In this document: in pieces, positions 16,758 to 28,646 of the stretch
Position numbering within the stretch: the stretch's first letter is position 1
Layout of the letters: each line of letters opens with the position of its first letter
Source of the DNA: DATFXM01 sp035315885
GTDB taxonomy: Bacteria; Acidobacteriota; Blastocatellia; UBA7656
NCBI GenBank assembly: GCA_035315885.1
Contig: DATFXM010000095.1
Span: 1-64,000, forward strand
Direction of reading: 5' to 3'
Length of the DNA stretch: 64,000 nucleotides
Notes under the pieces: generated by a model
Told to the model about the DNA's origin: nothing
Database searches by the model: none
What the model saw: only the letters and a program-made list of their open reading frames with translations
Made by a program: the position numbers and the translations under genes

Positions 16758-17245
16758 TGCGACTAGCTCGAGGCGGTTGCTTGTGAAAAAGAGTTCTGAG
16801 TTCTGAGCTCTTTGAGTGTAATAGGCCGAGACGCGGCGCTGGCAACCGGGGAACATCCGGTCAATCTGAGGGTCGCCCCGCGCATACTCGCGCGGGGCGA
16901 CCGGTCAACCGCAAGCAGGGGATTAGTCAGCGCGCGCCAAAGCGCGAAATGACTGGGCTGTGCTGCCGCGGTCGTGCGAAAACTCGAGAGAACCTTTCGT
17001 TGCGGATCGCCATCGCAACAAACACGCTAATGACTTCTCAGGTACTAGACCGGTACAAAGATCAAAGAGACCTTCGGAACTTAGGCGACACGTTCGCAAC
17101 GACAGAATCACAATTGGTTCGGGAGCCTACAGCGCTCGACAGCCCAGGGTAAGAGATACCCGCGAATATTACCAAAATCTCGGCCCGGTCGAGAAGAGTA
17201 AGTTGGCCGTTTCGACCCCTTTGGTCCGGGCCCGCCCGGCCCTCG
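16758..17245. other. gene-free region with hairpin and TTCTGAG words
   Basis: No credible gene. It holds the words GAGTTCTGAGTTCTGAG (16791-16807) and a perfect 13-base-pair inverted repeat (16871-16902). The remaining 340 bases show no clear structure. Confidence 0.5.
16871..16902. other. perfect 13-bp hairpin
   Basis: GGTCGCCCCGCGC and its exact complement are separated by six bases (ATACTC). There is no T-tract on either side, so it is not a standard intrinsic terminator. It lies about 115 bases before the glycoside hydrolase start and 340 bases after the M14 stop on the same strand. Confidence 0.75.
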
Positions 17246-20275
<3,030 letters not shown>

Positions 20276-20705
20276 GGTTTCCTCCGAAAGTAAGTAAGTG
20301 ATGACTGGAAGCCGCGAGAGGCGAACAAGACGGCACAGGACGAGCCGCCCCTGGGAGCTGCCTTGTTCCTGATTGCCCTGAGCCTGATTTTCCTGGTTTG
20401 TCTAAGAAGCGGGCGGAGCGTGCTCGCGTCCGCGCCAGTGGAAGCACGGTCACGAACGCGCCCGCCTGACGTCATAGACTGACCTGGGCGCCGCCCGGTT
20501 ACACTAAAATTTCAGCAACTAGAACGCGAGGGAAAATCCTTGCAGGCACGGACCGGTTTGGCAAGCCCGCGTTCATAAATCTTGCCGCCCAAAACTCATT
20601 GACTGACTTGCGTCGAACGTCGTAATCTGCGCATCCGCGGCCGCAAGAATCGGTGCTCAATCCGGCGAGTGCCACCAGACCCTTGACCCACATTGGAGAT
20701 CGCCC
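20276..20705. other. gene-free divergent promoter region
   Basis: The 430 bases between the divergent M14 and amidohydrolase genes must hold both promoters. I could not choose convincing -35/-10 pairs and saw no repeat family member or structured RNA. Confidence 0.45.
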
Positions 20706-22061
20706 ATGCTAGCACTCAAACCAAGACCCTTTCTGCTGCTTACAGCCGTGGCCACCGTATGCGTGCTGCTGACTGGCTTTGGCTCAGCTTCCTCTCAAAC
20801 GCCTTCCGCGCAGAAGGTAATTGCGATTCGGGCGGCGTGGATGATCGATCCGTCCAGCCCTACCCCGGTGGCTAAGCCCATCATACTCGTCGAGGGCGAT
20901 CGGATCCGCGAAGCCGGTCCGGCCGTTGTGGTACCGGCCGACGCCGATGTCATCGATCTCGGTAGCGCCACGGTGCTGCCGGGACTGATCGATTGTCATA
21001 CACATCTGCTGGAGAACTACAACGGCGCGCTTGGCGGTGATGATCCCAATATGATTCTCACCGTGGTGCAACTTGGAACAACCAGACGAGCGCTGCTCGG
21101 AGCAGCCATGGGCAGGGAAGATCTCGAGTCCGGAATAACGACTGTACGCGACCTCGGGAACTCGGGCTGGAACGGTGACGTCGCCTTACGCGACGCGATA
21201 GACCGCGGCTGGGTTGTCGGTCCTCGCATTGTTGCGTCAACGCGGGCGCTTTCGGCGGCCGGGGGGCAATTTGGAGGCGTGAGTGCCGAAACCCAGAAGA
21301 TCATCGAAAACGAATACGTGGTTATCAGTGGAGTTGAGGAAGCTCGGCGAGCCGTGCGTCAGGCGTTCTACGACGGTGCCGATTGCATTAAGGTCATCGT
21401 TGATACGTGGCCACGGGTGGTATCGCTCGATGAACTGAAGGTCATCGTCGAGGAAGCTCATCGGGTTAACAAGAAGGTGGCCGCTCACGCGGTTACTGAT
21501 GCTGCAGTGAAGATCGCGGCGCAGGCCGGAGTGGACTCGGTCGAGCACGGGTATTTGGCTTCGGATGAAGCGCTCAAGATGATGGCCGAAAAGAAGGTGT
21601 TTTTGGTTCCGACCGACTATCCCTGGACCGCTTATCTCGAGTTTGGTTCTAAAAGAACGATGACCCCAGAGGAGCGAAAGCAGGCGGAAGCGGGGGTGAA
21701 GCGGTTCGCAGATGCAAACCATCGTCGGCTGGAGCGCGCGCGGAAGGCTGGGGTGCGCATTGCCGCCGGTTCCGATGAGTACTACCAGTTTCCTGGACGA
21801 ACACGGGGCGAGGCGAGTTTGTTGATGTTGAAAGCCTACGCGGCATCAGGCATGAGCCCGCTGGAGATTATCCAGGCCGCAACAATCAATGCCGCGGAGC
21901 TTCTGGGATGGCAATGGAAGGTAGGCACTCTCGAGAAGGGGAAGCTCGCAGACATAATTGCGGTGGAAGGTGATCCGCTGAAAGACATCGACGAATTGTC
22001 GAAAGTGAAATTCGTGATGAAAGGCGGCCGCGTGATCAAAAACGAGTTGAAGAAGAAGTAG
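20706..22061 (+). CDS. exported amidohydrolase-family metal-dependent hydrolase
   Basis: A 451-residue protein with a signal peptide (FLLLTAVATVCVLLTGFGSA). The amidohydrolase metal site is visible: H98-x-H100 in DCHTHLLEN, Lys in CIKVIVDTW, His residues in VAAHAVTDAAVK and SVEHGYLA, and Asp in AAGSDEYYQ. The C-terminal LEKGKLADIIAVEGDPLKDI closes the small beta-domain typical of imidazolonepropionase-like and prolidase-like exported hydrolases. Substrate not determined; acidobacterial relatives are often called Xaa-Pro dipeptidase or amidohydrolase. GGAGA is seven bases upstream. Confidence 0.92.
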   Translation: MLALKPRPFLLLTAVATVCVLLTGFGSASSQTPSAQKVIAIRAAWMIDPSSPTPVAKPIILVEGDRIREAGPAVVVPADADVIDLGSATVLPGLIDCHTHLLENYNGALGGDDPNMILTVVQLGTTRRALLGAAMGREDLESGITTVRDLGNSGWNGDVALRDAIDRGWVVGPRIVASTRALSAAGGQFGGVSAETQKIIENEYVVISGVEEARRAVRQAFYDGADCIKVIVDTWPRVVSLDELKVIVEEAHRVNKKVAAHAVTDAAVKIAAQAGVDSVEHGYLASDEALKMMAEKKVFLVPTDYPWTAYLEFGSKRTMTPEERKQAEAGVKRFADANHRRLERARKAGVRIAAGSDEYYQFPGRTRGEASLLMLKAYAASGMSPLEIIQAATINAAELLGWQWKVGTLEKGKLADIIAVEGDPLKDIDELSKVKFVMKGGRVIKNELKKK

Positions 22062-22200
22062 GGTTCGGTTTGTGGTTTGTGGTTTCTGGTTTCTGGTTTC
22101 TCGTTCATAGAAGATGAACCAGAAACCAGAGGCCAGAAGCCAGAAACCAGAAACTAGAAACCAGAAACCAGAAACTAGAAACCAGAAACCAGAGACCAGG
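22061..22200. repeat. GAAACCA heptamer array as an inverted repeat
   Basis: The left part is TGGTTTC/TGGTTTG words (GGTTTGTGGTTTGTGGTTTC). After about 15 bases the right part has some ten copies of AGAAACC / AGAAACT / AGAGGCC words. The arms are complementary and would pair. It starts at the amidohydrolase stop codon, so it may act as a 3' end structure. Confidence 0.85.
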
Positions 22201-22358
22201 AAACCCCAGCTCTTCGCCTTTGCATATCATTGCGGTTCTTTTTCGTCATGATTAACGGCCGGCGATTCGCGAGGACGCTGGCCTAATCACTGCACGCGAC
22301 TTAGAGTCTCTGCAATACAACCACGTTTATCACCACTTATTTTGGTTAAGGAGATGAT

Positions 22359-23111
22359 ATGGCTAACACAAAAATCGCGGTGATCAACTCGTCCACCGTA
22401 TTGTCCGACAATCAGATTCAAGCGGCGCTACCCGCTCTGCAGACTCAAATTCACAGGGACTTTGCGCCCGCATGGGGTGTTGACGCGGATCTCGTGTTTG
22501 TCCCGAAGAAGCAGAAGCCTGCGCCCGGCATGTGGTGGCTTGTAGTTCTGGATGACACCGATGAGGCGACGGCGCTCGGTTACCACGACGTCACAAATCA
22601 GGGTCTACCGTTGGGGAAGGTGTTCGCGGGCACCGATCTGAAGTTCGGCAACGAGTGGACGGTTACTATGAGCCACGAACTGCTGGAGATGCTCGTTGAC
22701 CCGGAGATCAACCTGACAGTGTTTGTCGAAAGCCAACCAGGTGGTCGGTTGTATGCCTACGAGGTGTGCGACGCCTGCGAAGCTGACAATCTGGCTTACA
22801 AGATCGATGGCGTTTTGGTGTCGGACTTTGTTTTCCCGTCATGGTTTGAATCCTTCCGTAAAAAGGGAAGCGCTCAGTTCGATCAAGCCAAGCGGATCCA
22901 AAAACCGTTTCAGCTCCTGCCCGGAGGGTACATCGGCATATATGATGTTCTTTCAGGGAACGGTTGGCAGCAGATCAATGCCGAGAGCACACCGATCACC
23001 TATCGAGAGAGAGCGCGAGTCGGGAGCAGGCGCGAGCGCCGAAGAACGCGTCGCGACAACTGGCTCAAGTCCGAGCTAGTCGAGCCGCGCGCGAAGGCAA
23101 AGGGAGCTTAG
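22359..23111 (+). CDS. conserved-looking protein with HELLE motif, function unknown
   Basis: A 250-residue soluble protein without a signal peptide. The strong site AAGGAG precedes the ATG. Residues 106-110 are HELLE in VTMSHELLEMLVDPEIN, which resembles the HExxE/HExxH zinc helices of metallopeptidases. Other notable parts are YEVCDACEADNLAYKIDG and VSDFVFPSWF. The last 40 residues are very basic (RERARVGSRRERRRTRRDNW), which may bind nucleic acid or be disordered. I do not recognise a named family. Its only neighbours are repeats and the RDD gene, so context gives no role. Confidence 0.72.
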   Translation: MANTKIAVINSSTVLSDNQIQAALPALQTQIHRDFAPAWGVDADLVFVPKKQKPAPGMWWLVVLDDTDEATALGYHDVTNQGLPLGKVFAGTDLKFGNEWTVTMSHELLEMLVDPEINLTVFVESQPGGRLYAYEVCDACEADNLAYKIDGVLVSDFVFPSWFESFRKKGSAQFDQAKRIQKPFQLLPGGYIGIYDVLSGNGWQQINAESTPITYRERARVGSRRERRRTRRDNWLKSELVEPRAKAKGA

Positions 23112-23172
23112 ACCAGTTCTGAGTTCTAAAATACTGACTGCGGCCGAGCAAGCAGCCGCTTATCGAATTGTA

Positions 23173-23219
23173 GAGTGTCCGGCACTGAGATATGATTTCC
23201 ATCTCAGTTCTGGGCACTC
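23173..23219 (+). other. hairpin before the RDD gene
   Basis: An inner stem ACTGAGAT/ATCTCAGT around nine bases and an outer stem GAGTG/CACTC, with a few unpaired bases between. It lies between the HELLE and RDD genes among TTCTGAG words. It could be a weak terminator or a processing site. Confidence 0.5.
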
Positions 23220-23301
23220 TTTTCACATGCAAGGATCGCTACCCTGGCGATTCAAGCACCCACGTGTCCGAACTCTACGCTTAGAATTCAGAACTCAAGT
23301 C

Positions 23302-24093
23302 ATGCTGGATGACGAACTCATAATTGAGACGCCCGAAAGGGTGGAGTTGCACTATGTTCTTGCCAATGTAGGCAATCGCTTTCTCGCGTGCTTTATCGAT
23401 CACGCGATTCAGATGGGGATTGGGCTCCTGCTGTTCCTGATAGCTCTGGCCACCAGCGGAATCCGCGTATTCGACCGGATGGGAGTATGGACGGCCGCGC
23501 TCTTTGTGCTGGGGCTTTTCGCGCTGTACTGGGGCTACTTTGTGATTTTTGAGACGTTTTGGAACGGGCAGACGCCGGGAAAGCGAATAATGAAGCTCCG
23601 CGTAGTTCGGGAAGATGGCCGGCCGATCCGATTCTTTGAAGTCTTCGTGAGAAATATTATGCGGCTGGCCATCGACTTTCAGCCTTTTCCGTCTTACGCG
23701 ATCGGAGTTGTATCGATCATTTTCAGCGCGCGTTCCAAGCGCAGCGGTGACTTCGTCGCCGGTACGGTGGTTGTCAAAGAACGGGCTACCGAAGCCCCAT
23801 CCCTGGCGGAGATCATCAAGGTGGCGGAATTCGAGCAGCGACGGACAGAGCAGGCCGCAGGCCAGCTATTCGCAGTCGATACGCGGAGCCTGCTCGATTC
23901 CGAAATCCGAGCGATCGAAGCATTTCTGAAGCGCCGATTTGAGCTCGAGGAACCGAGGCGCTCGTTGCTCGCCTCACGGATTCTCCAACCGATTCTCACC
24001 AGGCTTTCGCTCCCAATGGATGGGCTGTCTCCCGAGAAGATTCTGGAAGAGATCGAGCATCACTACAGAGTCCAATCTCGCTATGTAGACTGA
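23302..24093 (+). CDS. RDD-family membrane protein with long C-terminal tail
   Basis: About 263 residues. The RDD domain occupies residues 15-165: VGNRFLACFIDHAIQMG (the R...D signature), two or three hydrophobic helices (GIGLLLFLIALATSGI, LFVLGLFALYWGYFVIFE), then the conserved TPGKRIMKLRVVREDG and FFEVFVRNIMRL. The C-terminal 90 residues are soluble and charged (EFEQRRTEQAAGQLFAV ... ILEEIEHHYRVQSRYVD), which is longer than in plain RDD proteins. The role is unknown; some RDD proteins move ions. The ATG at 23302 follows AGAATTCAGAACTCAAG, a repeat word, with no clear Shine-Dalgarno. The M1 peptidase gene follows 28 bases later. Confidence 0.83.
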   Translation: MLDDELIIETPERVELHYVLANVGNRFLACFIDHAIQMGIGLLLFLIALATSGIRVFDRMGVWTAALFVLGLFALYWGYFVIFETFWNGQTPGKRIMKLRVVREDGRPIRFFEVFVRNIMRLAIDFQPFPSYAIGVVSIIFSARSKRSGDFVAGTVVVKERATEAPSLAEIIKVAEFEQRRTEQAAGQLFAVDTRSLLDSEIRAIEAFLKRRFELEEPRRSLLASRILQPILTRLSLPMDGLSPEKILEEIEHHYRVQSRYVD

Positions 24094-24121
24094 AAAACTT
24101 TCTTCGCAGTCGGAGGTTGAG

Positions 24122-26863
24122 ATGTTTCGTCGAAGCGTGATCGTGGCGATATTGGGCGGGCTTCTTTCCTTTCATCAACTTGTCGGACTGGCTATGCAAT
24201 CCGCTGATGCGGGCATCGCCGGTGTTGTGCGCGATCCGCAAAACGCGGTGATCGCAGGCGCACTCGTAACCGCAACATCCGAGTCCGGGCAAGTTCGCTC
24301 GACCACCACTAATGAACAAGGCAGATACAAAATCGACAATCTGGCGCCGGGGCGCTACACGGTTGTCGTCGAGAGCAAAGGATTCAAACGCGGCGAGCGA
24401 ACCGCGACTGTAGAAAGCGGACGTGCGGCCGTTCTGGATTTCAAACTTGAAGTCGCGGCGCCTGCTGAAGAGCTCACGGTTCCGGGGCGCGGCGGCGTAG
24501 CGCCGAACACCGACCCCGCGTACCGGCACCTCAGAGACCATCAACATTTTGAGACCTATGCGGTCAGTAACCTCGTATTGAAGCGCGATGTGGGAACGCT
24601 CACATTGACTAAAGGACTGGTCAGCTTCGAGTCTCCGACGATGGGCCGCGTAGTTAAGGCAGTGTTCACCGGCGAAGGGACGTTCACGCTGAGTCCGGCT
24701 TTGCCGATCGAGGGCCACTATCTGGCGTCGATTATCGAGAAGCAATCGGTCGAAGAGAACTTCGAAAAGGCGGTGTTCTGTTTTACGGACCGGACCTACG
24801 AGGAGATAAAACAACAGTCTCAGAGCACAGGAACTGATCCGAGAGCCGGAGATATTCTCAAAGATCTAAGCAACAAGTTGCGACTGCGACAGGAGAGGCC
24901 ACGCAGCCTCGTCGAGGCACTTGTTTCGTCTGATGGCGACAATCTGGAGGTGGAGCTTCTTGCGCATATCTACAATCCGAAGCGTCCGGGCGCTTTCAAG
25001 GCGTTCATCACTGGCAAGAAGTACAACGATCTTCGCTTCGTGGTCCGACCGAATGGCGCGATGCCGCAAATCTTATCGCCGGAAGAAGTCGCGCTGATCA
25101 ACGTCGACCCGGCTGCCGAGCGGGAGGGAATCTGGTATCTCGCGCATTTCGAATCCGAATACCGCAGCATGAAGGCGAGCTCCGAAGAGGACAAGCGGGT
25201 AATAGACGTTCAGCACTACAAGATTGAGACGGTCATCGGCACGGACTCGAAATTGACCGCCTCTGCCGAGATTATTTTCAAAGCGATGGACGACGGCGAC
25301 CGCGTAATCGGCTTTGGCCTGCTTCCAAGCCTTCGCGTTTCCCGCGTGCGGATGGGCGAAAAGGATATCAGCTTCATTCAGGAGCCTCGGAAGGAGGATG
25401 GGGCATTTTGCGTGATTCTGCCCGAGGGTACTGCGAAGGGAAAACAGTACTCGGTGACGATCGAATATCGCGGCGATCGCGTCGTGCAAGACGCAGGCGG
25501 CGGTAATTTCTCGGTGGGGGCGCGCGAGAGCTGGTATCCGAGCGCAAATGCGTTTAACGATCGGGCTACATTTGATCTGACGTTCAAGGTACCGAAGAAA
25601 TACACACTGGTTGGTGTTGGCAAGCTGGTGAAGGAGTGGACCGAAGAAGGCTACGCCGCGTCGGAATGGGTTTCGGAGGTGCCGCTGGCGGTCGCAGGGT
25701 TCAACTACGGGGCCTACAAAAAGAAGGAGCTAACGGATAACACCACCGGTTACGTCATCGAAGGCTACGCAACAACTGAGCTTCCTTCCTCTTTGAGAGG
25801 CGCAGAAGAGATCGGTGGAATGTCTCCGTCTCGATTGACTGATAACGCTATGACCGAGGCGGAGAACTCCATACGCATTTTCAGCGCGTATTTTGGCAAG
25901 GCGCCTTACGGCCGCATTGCGATAACACAACAGCCGCAGTTGTCCTTTGGGCAGTCGTGGCCGACGCTTGTTTATCTGCCGATCATCGCTTTCTTCGATT
26001 CAACGCAGCGTTGGAGGTTGATGGGTGGAATCAACACGAGACTGACCGACTTCATCCAGGAGGTAACACCACACGAGGTTGCTCATCAGTGGTGGGGTCA
26101 CATGGTCGGGTGGGCATCCTATCACGACCAATGGCTATCGGAAGGGTTCGCGGATTTTTCGGCAGGACTGTATTTGCAGCTCACCGAAAAAACGCCTGAC
26201 AAGTACATAACCTTCTGGAAGCGGTCACGAGAACGAATCCTCGAAAAGAACCAGTTCGGGCGAAGATCCAATGACGCGGGACCGATTTGGATGGGCCTAC
26301 GTCTCAACACATTCAGGAGCCCGTTCGCCTATCAGCAGATCGTGTATCCGAAGGGCGGGTACATCCTCCACATGCTGCGTTCGATCATGTGGGACAACAA
26401 AAACGGGGATAAGGCGTTCATGGAAATGATGCAGGATTTCGTTAGCTCAAACCTGCATCAAAACGCTTCCACCGAATCATTCAAGCACTGTGTCGAGAAA
26501 CACATGTCCTCTCGGATGGACCTCGAGGGCAATAAGCGGATGGATTGGTTTTTCCGCGAATGGGTTTATGGGACGGAGGTGCCGAGCTACAAGCTGGTGT
26601 ACTCGATCACACCCGACTCGGATGGGAAGTTTATCCTGACCGGCACGCTCAGTCAGAGCGGTGTGTCCGATGGCTTCTCGATGCTGGTTCCGATCTACCT
26701 CGATTTTGACGGCAAGATAGTCCGGCTTGGCGAAGCCAACGTGACTGGTACTTCGACAACGCCCGAGTTCAAAGTAAAACTACCGCAGAAGCCGAAGCGG
26801 GTGTTGATCAATTACTACAACGATGTGCTGGCGGTCGAGAGCATAAGCCAGGCAAAGAACTGA
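24122..26863 (+). CDS. exported M1-family aminopeptidase with Ig-like N-terminal domain
   Basis: A 913-residue protein. A signal peptide (IVAILGGLLSFHQLVGLA) is followed by a carboxypeptidase-regulatory domain (about 30-115, AGIAGVVRDPQNAVIAGALV) and a long N-terminal beta region. The M1 catalytic domain has the exact gluzincin site HEVAH at 651-655, then 18 residues, then E674 in WLSEGFADF. GGYILHMLR and a C-terminal beta-sandwich (GKFILTGTLSQSGVSDGFSM) follow. The family removes N-terminal amino acids. The fusion to an Ig-like module points to a surface or periplasmic place. The stop is only five bases from that of the convergent lactate permease gene, which leaves no room for separate terminators. 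Confidence 0.93.
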   Translation: MFRRSVIVAILGGLLSFHQLVGLAMQSADAGIAGVVRDPQNAVIAGALVTATSESGQVRSTTTNEQGRYKIDNLAPGRYTVVVESKGFKRGERTATVESGRAAVLDFKLEVAAPAEELTVPGRGGVAPNTDPAYRHLRDHQHFETYAVSNLVLKRDVGTLTLTKGLVSFESPTMGRVVKAVFTGEGTFTLSPALPIEGHYLASIIEKQSVEENFEKAVFCFTDRTYEEIKQQSQSTGTDPRAGDILKDLSNKLRLRQERPRSLVEALVSSDGDNLEVELLAHIYNPKRPGAFKAFITGKKYNDLRFVVRPNGAMPQILSPEEVALINVDPAAEREGIWYLAHFESEYRSMKASSEEDKRVIDVQHYKIETVIGTDSKLTASAEIIFKAMDDGDRVIGFGLLPSLRVSRVRMGEKDISFIQEPRKEDGAFCVILPEGTAKGKQYSVTIEYRGDRVVQDAGGGNFSVGARESWYPSANAFNDRATFDLTFKVPKKYTLVGVGKLVKEWTEEGYAASEWVSEVPLAVAGFNYGAYKKKELTDNTTGYVIEGYATTELPSSLRGAEEIGGMSPSRLTDNAMTEAENSIRIFSAYFGKAPYGRIAITQQPQLSFGQSWPTLVYLPIIAFFDSTQRWRLMGGINTRLTDFIQEVTPHEVAHQWWGHMVGWASYHDQWLSEGFADFSAGLYLQLTEKTPDKYITFWKRSRERILEKNQFGRRSNDAGPIWMGLRLNTFRSPFAYQQIVYPKGGYILHMLRSIMWDNKNGDKAFMEMMQDFVSSNLHQNASTESFKHCVEKHMSSRMDLEGNKRMDWFFREWVYGTEVPSYKLVYSITPDSDGKFILTGTLSQSGVSDGFSMLVPIYLDFDGKIVRLGEANVTGTSTTPEFKVKLPQKPKRVLINYYNDVLAVESISQAKN

Positions 26864-26868
26864 GACGG

Positions 26869-28539
26869 TCAGGGAACGGCTGATTGAAAGACGTAGGCAT
26901 ACGCGAGCACGATGATCCCGACGATTGACGCGAGTGCGATCGAATGCCATAACACAAAACGAAAGATGATACCCTCGTTGCCGACCTGATTTGTCGCGGC
27001 AGTCGCAACCACGATCGATTGTGCATCCACCATTTTGCCCATAACGCCGCCGGCACTGTTCGCAGCGCACATCAACACCGGACTTAGACCGAGTTGTTCC
27101 GCAGTTATTCGCTGGAGACCTCCGAAGAGCGCGTTGGACGAAGTGTCGCTTCCCGTCAGCGCTACGCCAAGCCATCCGAGGAACGTCCCAAAAAACGGGA
27201 ATAACCAGCCGGTGCGGGTAAACGCAAGCCCAAGCACTGCATCCATCCCCGAATAGCGAGTCACGAAGCCCAGCCCAAGCATGCATGAGATTGCCAGCAC
27301 CGCAAATCTCATCCGCACCAGTGTCTTCCAAAAGAGCCTCGCAAGCTCATAAGGAGACACCGACAGCAGAAATCCAGAAACCAGCGCTGCAAGAAAACAT
27401 CCGGAGCCGGTCGCCGACAACCAGTTGAAATCGTACTTCGCTTTTTCCGGCTCGGGCTTCGACACAACAGGAGCGGACCGGCTGACCGCGAGGTGAAGAG
27501 CAGGCATATCCCAGCCTCCGCGATCGAACGCGGGAGTAGTCCAGCGATTCAGCGCGTTTTTTGTACCCGGCAGCCCCCAGCAGAGGACGAAGACCGCGAG
27601 GATGATGAAAGGCATCCAGGCTCGCGCGACCTGACCCCTAGTATGAGGCGCTGTCTGCGGCACTGCCTGAGTTTCCTCGGACGGCTGGCCGTCAGGTACT
27701 AGCTCGCCGGCAAAGCGCCAGATTTGACGCGGCTGCCAGAGCCTGAGAAAGATCACGGTGACTACCAGAGAAACCAACCCGCTTGCGATATCGACCAGAT
27801 TACTGTCGATGAAGTTGGACCAGACAAACTGCGTGGCGGCAAACGAGACTCCTACGACGAGAATTGCGGGAAGGACATCGAAGGTTTCTCGCCATCCAAC
27901 CATCGCGCGGACAAGCCAGAACGGGACGATTATCGCGGTGATCGGAAGAATCCTACCGATCATCGAGTTGAGTTGGACTTCGGGCAGACCTGAGACCGCG
28001 GCAAGAGTGTGAACTGGCGTGCCGATAGCTCCCCAGGCGACCGGGGCGGTGTTGGCGATGAGGTTCAACGCAGCCGCGTGAAATGGCTTGAAACCGAGAC
28101 CGATCATGAAGGCGCCGGCGATAGCTACGGGAGCGCCGAAGCCCGCGGCGCCTTCGATGATTGCGCCGAAGCAGAAGGCTACGAGTAGCGCCTGAAGTCG
28201 CCGATCCGCGGTGATCCGCGCGACCGACTGTTTCATGATCTCGAATTGGCCGGTGTACACGGAGATGTCATAGAGGTACACCGCGGCTACGACAATCCAT
28301 GCGATCTTCAGCAACCCGAACGCCGCGCCGTACACGAGGCTGGCCGAAGACAAAATCCAGGGCATTTTGAAGACGAGGCTTGCGGCTAGCAGGGCGGTGG
28401 CCGCACCTGCCATCGCGGCCCAATGCGGCTTGACCCGGAAAACTGCGAGTAGAGCCAGCAGCACGATAACCGGTAACGCCGCAACCAGCGTTGATAGCCA
28501 CCAGATTCCAAACGGGTCGTAAGCTTGCGTCCAGGTCAT
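26869..28539 (-). CDS. lctP: L-lactate permease (LctP family)
   Basis: A 556-residue membrane protein with about 12-14 hydrophobic helices (FGIWWLSTLVAALPVIVLLA, WAAMAGAATALLAASLVFK, VAIAGAFMIGLGFKPFHA). Family marks are EGAAGFGAPVAIAG, the GTP-like loop NTAPVAWGAIGTP, and LTGSDTSSNALFGGLQ near the C-terminus with MCAANSAGGVMGKMVDAQS. It should bring in L-lactate or glycolate with protons. The start at 28539 follows the TTCTGAG repeat region without a clear Shine-Dalgarno. Confidence 0.94.
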   Translation of the reverse strand: MTWTQAYDPFGIWWLSTLVAALPVIVLLALLAVFRVKPHWAAMAGAATALLAASLVFKMPWILSSASLVYGAAFGLLKIAWIVVAAVYLYDISVYTGQFEIMKQSVARITADRRLQALLVAFCFGAIIEGAAGFGAPVAIAGAFMIGLGFKPFHAAALNLIANTAPVAWGAIGTPVHTLAAVSGLPEVQLNSMIGRILPITAIIVPFWLVRAMVGWRETFDVLPAILVVGVSFAATQFVWSNFIDSNLVDIASGLVSLVVTVIFLRLWQPRQIWRFAGELVPDGQPSEETQAVPQTAPHTRGQVARAWMPFIILAVFVLCWGLPGTKNALNRWTTPAFDRGGWDMPALHLAVSRSAPVVSKPEPEKAKYDFNWLSATGSGCFLAALVSGFLLSVSPYELARLFWKTLVRMRFAVLAISCMLGLGFVTRYSGMDAVLGLAFTRTGWLFPFFGTFLGWLGVALTGSDTSSNALFGGLQRITAEQLGLSPVLMCAANSAGGVMGKMVDAQSIVVATAATNQVGNEGIIFRFVLWHSIALASIVGIIVLAYAYVFQSAVP

Positions 28540-28540
28540 G

Positions 28541-28646
28541 GGAGTTCTGACTTCTGAGTTCTGAGTAAGAGCTCGGAGTTCCAAGTCAACAGTTCCAGGT
28601 CGCGAGTTCTCTGCAGAGATCACTCAGAACTCAGAACTCAGAACTT
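28541..28646. repeat. TTCTGAG/CTCAGAA inverted heptamer array
   Basis: The left words GAGTTCTGACTTCTGAG, then TTCTGAG (28543-28566) pair with the right words ACTCAGAACTCAGAACTC (28621-28646). About 55 bases lie between. The right arm gives the TGA stop of the gene that ends at 28638. Confidence 0.85.
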
